Of a stretch of 64,000 nucleotides of DNA, positions 55,851 to 64,000 are shown piece by piece. The translations under genes were made by a program, and so were the position numbers. Positions within the stretch are counted from its first letter, which is position 1. Each line of letters opens with the position of its first letter. Where the stretch lies: positions 74,613,353 to 74,677,352 of the forward strand of contig OX328130.1 in NCBI GenBank assembly GCA_946811695.1. The letters run 5' to 3'. This DNA comes from Gonocerus acuteangulatus. Lineage: Eukaryota; Arthropoda; Insecta; Hemiptera; Coreidae. The notes under the pieces were generated by a model. The model did no database searches. It was given only the letters and a program-made list of their open reading frames with translations, and was not told where the DNA came from.

Positions 55851-56710
55851 AATTGTCAGGGTTCGATCGTTGTATCTTAATAAAACTTTAACTTTAATAA
55901 AAACTTGTGAAAATGTTTTTTTTTTTGCCCAGAATAAAACCCATTTTCACATAAAAAAAATTAAGTTTTATTAAGACGAGAAAGCCCTGACAATTTCTAC
56001 CTTCGTAAAAATTATAGAATTTCCCTAAAATCTGCATTCTCTTAGACAAAATCAAGCAATTACACAAACAAAACATCAAAAATTCCACGAAACAATTCCA
56101 GAGACGACATTCTCCACCAAACGATATGACAACTGTATATTTAAAAAGATTATATACTTTTCAAATATATACATATTCTAAGGTTGGAAATAATTATTGA
56201 ATAAGAGTGCATAGCGTGAGCATGAATCTGTAGTGTGATAGTATTTATTATACGGATGTGTGTTTTGTCTGGATGAGTATTTTGTGTGCTCACGATGTGT
56301 GTAGTTTAAATCACCCCCCCCCCCACCCCCCAAAAAAGGGCCAAGTTCCTGACCCCTCCCAAAAACAGTTTGTCTATGAAAGTTATGATATCATATTATT
56401 GGGTCAAGTTTTAGGCCATTAATACCTGCCCAAGAACCTACCTTCTTACTTGGGCATTTCCAACTTGGCCAGTTTTCGTTAAATGATGGCTGCAATGATG
56501 TTCGGATAAAATGTGAGGCATTTTAAAGATTCAGGCCCTTAGGGTAACAGTTCAGGGTTATTATTAACTCTCTGATTACTTAAAACGATTGGGGTTGTAA
56601 AAGGAAGTAACAACATTTGTAAATAGAGTAAGAAGTAGGTGGTGAACGTTTTCTGTGAGAAATCATTCCATGAATGATTGATGCATGAGTTTTATTTCAT
56701 TTACCAAACG
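55851..56710. other. No gene recognised
   Basis: AT-rich with a C-run at 56315. No supported feature. Confidence 0.5.
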
Positions 56711-57568
56711 ACCGAACAAAGACAATATCTACAAAATCCTAATCTAGCAACATGGAACCCAATCCATTCCTTGTTTACCGAACAAAGACAATATCTACAA
56801 AATCCTAATCTAGCAACATGGAACCCAATCCATTCCTTGTTTACCGAACAAAGACAATATCTACAAAATCCTAATCTAGCAACATGGAACCCAATCCATT
56901 CCTTGTTTACCGAACAAAGACAATATCTACAAAATCCTAATCTAGCAACATGGAACCCAATCCATTCCTTGTTTACCGAACAAAGACAATATCTACAAAA
57001 TCCTAATCTAGCAACATGGAACCCAATCCATTCCTTGTTTACCGAACAAAGACAATATCTACAAAATCCTAATCTAGCAACATGGAACCCTATCCATTCC
57101 TTGTTTACCGAACAAAGACAATATCTACAAAATCCTAATCTAGCAACATGGAACCCAATCCATTCCTTGTTTACCGAACAAAGACAATATCTACAAAATC
57201 CTAATCTAGCAACATGGAACCCTATCCATTCCTTGTTTACCGAACAAAGACAATATCTACAAAATCCTAATCTAGCAACATGGAACCCTATCCATTCCTT
57301 GTTTACCGAACAAAGACAATATCTACAAAATCCTAATCTAGCAACATGGAACCCAATCCATTCCTTGTTTACCGAACAAAGACAATATCTACAAAATCCT
57401 AATCTAGCAACATGGAACCCTATCCATTCCTTGTTTACCGAACAAAGACAATATCTACAAAATCCTAATCTAGCAACATGGAACCCAATCCATTCCTTGT
57501 TTACCGAACAAAGACAATATCTACAAAATCCTAATCTAGCAACATGGAACCCAATCCATTCCTTGTTT
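56711..57568. repeat. Minisatellite, 66-bp unit, 13 copies
   Basis: The unit starts ACCGAACAAAGACAATATCT and ends AACCCAATCCATTCCTTGTTT-like sequence. The only variation I see is A or T in AACCC[A/T]ATCC. Since 66 is 22 codons, both strands are open throughout (298 and 292 codons). The plus product repeats TEQRQYLQNPNLATWNPIHS plus LF. No signal peptide or flanking coding context, so I read it as a minisatellite and not a gene. Confidence 0.95.
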
Positions 57569-58129
57569 ACATAAATCAAAATCTCTCAAGTTGAAATGTA
57601 AGTATGATAGAATCTATCAAACTACATTAGATGCGCTAACATCTAAATAATACACTCCGGGTGGATAAGCTTCGTGCGAACGAAAGGTTAAAAACCTGAA
57701 ATATCACGAGTGTAAGCTGAAGTAATTCGTATCCGAATCAATAATTCATTTAATTTTCATTATAATAATTCCCCCCCCCCCCCTACAAAATGGCGAGTAC
57801 TAATTTGACTAGCGTGACCCAACTTCAAAACGAATAAACTAACAGAGCCAGAAGGAAAGGCTCCATCCGACATTATTCAGAAAATCTTTAGGATAAATAA
57901 CGATATATAGTAATGATTATTTAACATTTTATACTGCCAAACGTTTCATGAATAGGGGATGAAGAATACGTTAATTTAAATTTGATTCTCAAAGGCTATT
58001 CATTTGGAAAAAAAAAAGAAAAACAGACATTCATTTTTGTAAAAAACTGTACACTTATTGCAAATATCCATTAATTTGTTATTTTTTTTTAAACATAAGT
58101 AATACTAAGCAAAAGGAGTCCCCCCGAAA
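57569..58129. other. No gene recognised
   Basis: AT-rich, a C-run at 57771. Nothing supportable. Confidence 0.5.
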
Positions 58130-58775
58130 TTAGAGTAGGACATTACTCAATATTTTTTTGTTCAATTATTATTCAAATCAAATTTTATTGAATAAGAATT
58201 TATTCATTGCATAAAAATTGATTCATTGAATAAGAATTTATTCATTGAATACGCATTTATTCATTGAAATAATGGGTTGGCTCATTATTCAATATTTTTT
58301 ATATAATAAGAAGTTATTCATTCATTAAGTTATTCATTGACCGATGGTTTTTTTTATTCATTATTTTACAACATTGAAAATAATGTGGTTAATGGATTCT
58401 TTAAGTTCAGTAAACAGTATGAAATAAATAATTTATATTAAAAGTAAGAAAACGTTTAATGAATTTAGTAATTTTTACTAGAAATGATTGTTAAAATAAA
58501 TCAGTATTTAACGAAAAATTGCAGTCAAATAAATCAATTTCATTAAAACAAAAAAAATTGTGCCATTCGAATAAATAACTTTTGTTCAATAAAAATTTTC
58601 ATTCAATAAAGCATTTTCATTCAATAAATCATTGTTAAACAATACTCAAGAAAAATAAAAAGGTACGTAAATCATTGAATTGACTGAATAATGAATGAAA
58701 AATGATTCATTACTCAGAATGAAATCACAAATTTATTCATTATTCTTTATTCAGAATGATTTTTGCCCAACACTT
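58130..58775. mobile_element. hAT-like family G element
   Basis: Left end AGAGTAGGACATTACTCAAT, right end GAATGATTTTTGCCCAACAC, imperfect inverses. Filled with TTATTGAATAAG and related words. No transposase frame. Confidence 0.6.
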
Positions 58776-60021
58776 ACTCAGAGGCAAATGAGATTTTTAT
58801 TTAAAATTAAAAAAACAATGCGCATCTTTTATTGTGATAATTAAGAGAAGGATATTGTTTATTTATGGCGCTTCACCAAGGGGTTTCAGGCCCGTGGCTA
58901 AAATTTACTTTTTTCAAGAAAATAATCAATTACACTACATGCTTACCAATCCAAAACATCCATCATTATTATCTTACCTGCAACAAAAAAAGAAAAATAC
59001 AAATAAGTTAAAAGGGTTAATTAATCCTTTTATAATAAATTTTACTTAAAATAAAAATAATGAAAAAACATAGCTTAAAGATAAATATCTTAAAAAATAT
59101 TCTGGTTTACGAAATACAACACATTTTTCACAATAGTTTGGCGGTTACACCGCGGTTGCTGTAGTAAATGTAAGTTTCAACCTAAAGTCTGTAACCCCCA
59201 CTCATGTTTATAAATTCTTTTATGTCAATAATACGAATTTTATAGTTAGTGCAATAATTGTTATGGAATACACATGTCTTGAGGAAATCGAAATTTGTTA
59301 ATCAAATAAGTCATACATTAAACATTAATATAAGCGAGGGAACCGTTAAATACAATAAACTAAAAATTAAAAAAAATAATTGAATACGCCATAGAAGCGG
59401 GAAACTACTACAATAAACTAATATTATTGAATAACTAAATATTACAATTACAAAATACCGTACATGCCTATTCTTAGTCCATAAATGTATTAACAACTAT
59501 TAATAATGAATTTAAAATTACCAGTCCGTCCCAAATGACGTGGGCTCGATTTTCAATAAGAGTAATTACTTTTTTTTTTTTTTTTTTTAGAAAAGAAAAG
59601 GCAATAGTTCAACTTTCGACTGTCCATTTTTAACTCTTTAACCGCGGATAACTGCCAGAGAAGTCGAAAGCTGCCGAGGCTCTAGGGCGGACGACTGCTA
59701 CAGACGTTCTGGCTGTTTCTCGTTTAACTGCTAATGAATAGGGAGGTTCAAGTTCCAGCTTGTTTCTGTTGAGTAACTAGAGAAACTAGAAGTACTTACA
59801 AGCCATAATAGATGGGAGTTATAGATGGTTATTTTTATCGAATTCTGCGGTCACTAAATTCATAAAACCCTGCTCCAACCTTCCTATCCTTTCAGGCCCC
59901 TTTTTAGGTTGTTCTTAGTCTAAATGTAGTGTAGTTTGAGAAATATACAATTTTTTTTTTTAAATTTTACACATCACTATTGTTATGTTTAATTTTCGAG
60001 AATCGAATACTTATTATAAAC
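58776..60021. other. No gene recognised; SINE-3-like scrap at 59585
   Basis: AT-rich. TTTAGAAAAGAAAAGGCAAT at 59588 resembles the body of SINE family 3. No credible coding sequence. Confidence 0.45.
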
Positions 60022-60665
60022 TAAGTGCTTCGTTACGGCAGATAAGTAGTTATTTTATGACACTAAATAGTGTAACATCAAAATTAACGCTACTCCGTAT
60101 ATAATTTTGTGCAGTTTATTATATCACGGTTCCCGTCATGCTATATGTTATTCATCAATTGATAAGTAATCAAAGTATAATGTTTCTGGATATTGGGTCG
60201 CTCCGGACCAGTGTCAAGAAACAGATAACCTAGAGATAACCCGTTATCAATATGTTACCAGTTACAGGAGTTCGGGATATTATTACCACGGATAGACTAT
60301 CACCAGGTACAGGATAAAATCTATGAGGGACAAAATCACAGTTTATTTCAGGTAATTCAAGGTCTGCCATCATAGTTAAAATGAAGATCAAATAGAAATA
60401 ATATTATGCAATAAATACAGTACGGTAACAGCTGACATGTTGTTCTAGCAACACATGCTACCTAGCCTTGCCTGCTATCTAAACAAAAAAAAATCAAACC
60501 CCTCTAAAAATACTTAAAAATTCGAATATCAAAAAATTCCTTCTTAGCGAGTGTTTACGTTCTTAAGGAAGTGTCAATGCAAAATTTCAAATTTTTCTGT
60601 CAAGTGGTTTGGTCTGGGCGATGATAGGTCAGTGAGTGAGTGGTATTTAACAAATATATAGTAGA
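60022..60665 (-). mobile_element. Helitron array, unit 1 (3' end degraded)
   Basis: Minus orientation. Hairpin CCGTAACGAAGCAC at left is decayed and the CTRR end is lost. The 5' end TCTACTATATATTTGT is at 60650-60665 and directly joins the CTAG end of unit 2. Compact type, like 37824-38480. Confidence 0.88.
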
Positions 60666-61493
60666 CTAGCTGAATACCCGTGCTTCGTCACGGCAGATAA
60701 GTAGTTATTTTATTGCGTTAAATAATGTTTCATTAAAATTACGTTACTATACAATTCTGTGCAGTTTATTATAGCACGGTTCCCGTCATACTATATTTTA
60801 TTCAATGGGCGTTAAAATTTAAAAGTTTATGTTTTCAAGAAGTCATTTGGTAACACCCAATATATTTACGAGTATTACCAAGGTTATAGGCGAGAAGGCA
60901 TTGCAAGGGTTCCGGATATTATTACCTCACCTGGAAAACCTAAGGATATGCCATATATCACGGTTTGACTGGGACTGTCCCGGTATTTTGCAATTGTTTC
61001 GGTGTCCCGCCCGATTTTATCAATGTCCCAGAAAAGGCTGTACGATGTAAAAAGTAATGAATTCATGTTTATAAGAATCTTTTTTAAATCGGTTACTTTT
61101 CTACAATCAACATTTTTACTACTGCTCACAGTGTCAAAGAAATCAGAAGTAATCTAACTGTAAAACGCTGGAACTACCTGCACAGCGCTGCCAGCTGCCA
61201 GACACTACTATTTGGCTGAGAGATTGTTTTAAGAAAATCAAGTAGCAAAAAAAGTTCCGTTCTTATTTTTAAGGTTTGGGTAGACTAACAGTTTAGGATT
61301 CCCCCTTCCCGTTAGTTGCTAGGCTTAAAACTCACCAACCAACTCTAAACCCCCCTAAAAATGCTTAAAAATTCGAATATCTGCGCCTACGTTATATAGG
61401 GAGTGTCCATGCAAAATTTCAAAATTTTCTGTCGAGCGGTTTGAGCTGGGCGTTGATAGGTGAGTGAGTGGTATTTGACAAATATATAGTAGA
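60666..61493 (-). mobile_element. Helitron array, unit 2
   Basis: 3' end CCGTGACGAAGCACGG hairpin, GTATTCAG, CTAG at 60666-60669; 5' end TC at 61492-61493. It shares with 23504-24629 the block with ACCGGGACAGTCCC-like sequence and a 73-codon antisense frame (ITKVIGEKALQGFRILLPHL). Both junctions are exact. Confidence 0.92.
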
Positions 61494-62795
61494 CTAGCTG
61501 AATACCCGTGCTTCACCACGGCCGATAAGTATTTTTTATATTGAGTTAAATAAGATATGATCAAAATTAACGCTACTACATAATTTTGTACATTTTATTA
61601 TACCACGTCATACTATATGTTATTCATCAATTGATAAGTAATTAATACATAATGTTTCTTGACGTTGGGGCGCTCCGGACCAGTGTCAAGAAAGAGCTTA
61701 TTATTGCACGTACTTTAAAGTTACCCAGGAAACACCATGTGGAGGTAACCGTGCTTGTTTCCGTTGGAGAGAAAATAAAAATACAACAACCGCTTAAAAA
61801 GTTAGGTAAACAGAGACAAATACACGTTGCAAAGCATAAAACTAACAAATTTGAAGGTTAAGCACTTATCTCTTCGATTGACATCGCCCCACCGAACATT
61901 ACAACAGAATCTTATTGTAGAGAATTTAGTAACCTTTCGAATAGCCGCCTTCCACGTACTACGAGTTCCCAACCGTTTTTGTGATATTTTAGAAAATATA
62001 CTGAGATCCGAAAACTTTGTATCACCATTCATACAATTTTTTTCCATATACTTCGTTTCTGAATACCCAAACAGAAAATTAGTTTTGAAAAGTATTTCTA
62101 CCAATTTTTCTGGTAAATGGCTACAGAACTCGCTTAAAAAATTGTTTCATTCTTCTTCTTACGTTAAGGAATCTTTCGCACAAATTTCGCCCCAGTAAAC
62201 GGATTCAACTGGTTAATAAACTTGACCTTTATAATGAGAAGAAAGATTTTTGTACCAAATGTTATCAAAATCGAACCATTTTTGAGCCGATGAGGAACGT
62301 CTTAATAATTCAAACCCCCCTAAAAGTACTTAAAAATTTGAATATCAAAAAACCTTTCTTAGCGAGTGTTTACACTCTAAACGTATTGTCCGTGCAAAAT
62401 TTCAAATTTTTGTGTCAAATGGTTCGGGATATTATTACCTCGGATGGGCCATCACCAGGACGTAAACTCTATGAGGGACAAAATCACATTTTATTTCTAG
62501 TAATTCAAGGACTGCCATCTCAATTAAAAATAATACTATGAAATAGATAATGTACGGTAACAGCTGTTCTGTTATCGTCCTAGCAACGCATGCTACCTAG
62601 GCTTGCCTGCTCTAACCAACTCAAACTTTAAACCCCTCTAAAAATACTTAAAAATTCGAATATCAAAAAATCCTTTCTTAGTGAGTGCCTACGTTATATA
62701 GGGAGTGTCCATGCAAAATTTCAAAATTTTCTGTCGAGTGGTTTGGGCTGGGGGATGATAGATGAGTGAGTGGTATTTGACAAATCTATAGTCGA
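61494..62795 (-). mobile_element. Helitron array, unit 3
   Basis: 3' end CTAG at 61494-61497 with hairpin CCGTGGTGAAGCACGG; 5' end TCGACTATAGATTTGTC at 62795, preceded by A, so this is the original insertion boundary. The 1.3-kb interior includes family F sequence (61930-62290) absent from units 1 and 2. That sequence was captured by, or inserted into, this unit. Confidence 0.9.
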
Positions 62796-63503
62796 TTTTT
62801 AAATGAATTCGTTTAATTCAAGTTTAAGCCTCGTCTAAGAAATTGGATTCCAACAGGCGTTATCTGTTTTCCTCGACAAACCTTTGAATGGAGGATGGAA
62901 AACGTGAAGTATTCAACCATCAATTTTAGGTGATCAAGTTATCGTCACCTTCCTTTCTCGCCTAGGCTGCCATGGAGCATGTCGAAACGTTTAAGATATA
63001 CAGGTAGGTTATTCTGAAAATTTCACTATGGAATCTGGATTTATTTCACTATGGAATCTGGATTATTTCACGTTGGAATCTGGATAATACAACACTCGTT
63101 AATGATGTTATATTATCCAGATTCCAACGTTTCCATTCTAAACTGTCCACTCATCAAAATCCTGAAGTCCTCTCCCTATAAGTGCCACCCACCCACTCTC
63201 TCCACCAAGGCGACTCAAAAGACAGCGGCCCAGAGATCTGCTGCAGTGACTAATTGAAGTGTTAGCAATGGCTTTCTCTTTGTTCAAGTGCGACAATTTT
63301 CTGTGGCTGACCGATCTCTCTTCGACTCCAGACACTGGTCGGAGTAGAAGGGAGCTTGGGTAGGCACCTCTCGACGTCATCTAAGCGTCTTTCTGACGTT
63401 AATCGAGGATGAAGTTGGGAGGCCTTGAGCACAGAACCTTCATATTGTATCATACATCATATTACCAGAAGCATTTATATACAGGATGTAATAATCAATA
63501 AAG

Positions 63504-63507
<4 letters not shown>
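62796..63507. other. Decayed PLE tail and a hairpin; no gene
   Basis: GCTGCCATGGAGCATGTCGAAACGT near 62967 resembles a ruined hammerhead stem II. GAATCTGGATT-type words repeat at 63029-63085. CGTTGGAATCTGGATAATA (63071-63089) is inverted perfectly at 63111-63129. Confidence 0.5.
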
Positions 63508-63568
<61 letters not shown>

Positions 63569-63593
63569 TATAAAAATGTATATATATAAAAAA
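63508..63593. repeat. (TA)n microsatellite
   Basis: TA tract with a few interruptions, immediately before a PLE tail. Confidence 0.95.
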
Positions 63594-63596
63594 AAA

Positions 63597-63661
63597 GTTC
63601 TCCTAGCCGAATCCCAACCATCCCTTGACTTTTTATCACCTCAACGGCTAATTATCTCCAT
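63597..63661 (+). mobile_element. PLE 3' tail fragment
   Basis: CTCCTAGCCGAATCCCAACC, then TCACCTCAACGGCTAATTAT: the same terminal sequence as at 8427-8489 and 40881-40934, without the hammerhead. TAGCCG and CGGCTA could pair. Confidence 0.75.
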
Positions 63662-64000
63662 ATCTTTATCATTTTTTTTGTTGTAATTTTAATTTTTCAT
63701 TTAAAAAATATCGAATAACGAAAATGTGATAAAAAAAGTTACTCCCTAGGCGGAATAGAAAAAAAAAACACGGACGACATGTAGAAAGAAGAGATAATGA
63801 AGGTATGAAATGAAAAATCCTAAAGATAATAGATGAGCCTAAGAAGGATCTAGGAAGCATAATGTCGAGGATAGATAAAACCCCCCTTTGCTGGGGGAAG
63901 GGGGGTTGATAAGCCTGTGGCTCTTATCAACCAAAGGGTAAAAGGAGTAGAAAAAAAAAAGCTTCGGAGAGCAAAAATATACACCGAGATAGAACAGCCT
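63662..64000. other. No gene recognised
   Basis: AT-rich. A hairpin at about 63905-63932 (GTTGATAAG/CTTATCAAC). Confidence 0.45.

Overview
The window looks like repeat-dense, AT-rich nuclear DNA from an arthropod. Supporting signs are retroposed tRNA-derived SINEs, Helitrons, hAT and mariner remnants, I/Jockey-type non-LTR remnants and Penelope-like elements (PLEs) with hammerhead-ribozyme (HHR) motifs. An insect, perhaps hemipteran, is my guess; nothing in the sequence proves the taxon. I recognise no complete host gene. One weak candidate for a host coding exon lies at 6544-6699. There is no bacterial gene layout, rRNA, functional tRNA or CRISPR array.

Layout. 1-5 kb: SINEs, a foldback MITE, a 46-bp array and a Helentron-like (HINE-like) element. 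6-10 kb: a near-perfect 149-bp-arm palindrome, a palindromic mini-PLE with two HHR cores and a 12-bp target-site duplication (TSD), a non-LTR reverse-transcriptase (RT) remnant, a MITE carrying a SINE, and a 74-bp array with higher-order structure. 12.8-14.1 kb: a hAT element with an 8-bp TSD and a decayed transposase. 15.4-16.7 kb: a terminal-inverted-repeat element whose interior is a 92-bp array. 17-25 kb: Helitrons and a 1.75-kb foldback element. 26.5-33.4 kb: two more HINE-like elements, a 22-copy 67-bp array, and the 3' half of a PLE with a GIY-YIG domain and an HHR-like core four bases after its stop codon. 36.7-41 kb: a 151-bp array made from a mariner transposase fragment, a Helitron, a second TSD-flanked palindromic mini-PLE, and an inverted PLE with RT and GIY-YIG pieces on opposite strands. 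41.5-50.5 kb: palindromic MITEs, SINEs, two I-clade RNase H remnants, and 96-bp and 52-bp arrays. 51-58 kb: a fourth HINE-like element, TIR MITEs, an I-clade fragment, a third PLE-tail inverted pair split by a MITE, and a 66-bp array of 13 units. 60-62.8 kb: three Helitrons joined head to tail.

The elements interact mainly by nesting, so relative ages can be read: SINE into MITE, SINE into a satellite-like array, MITE into PLE tail, and mini-PLE into a hAT-like repeat. The two most unusual signals are the ORF-less palindromic insertions carrying divergent HHR cores with clean TSDs, and the Helitron array whose junctions join the CTAG 3' end directly to the TC 5' end.
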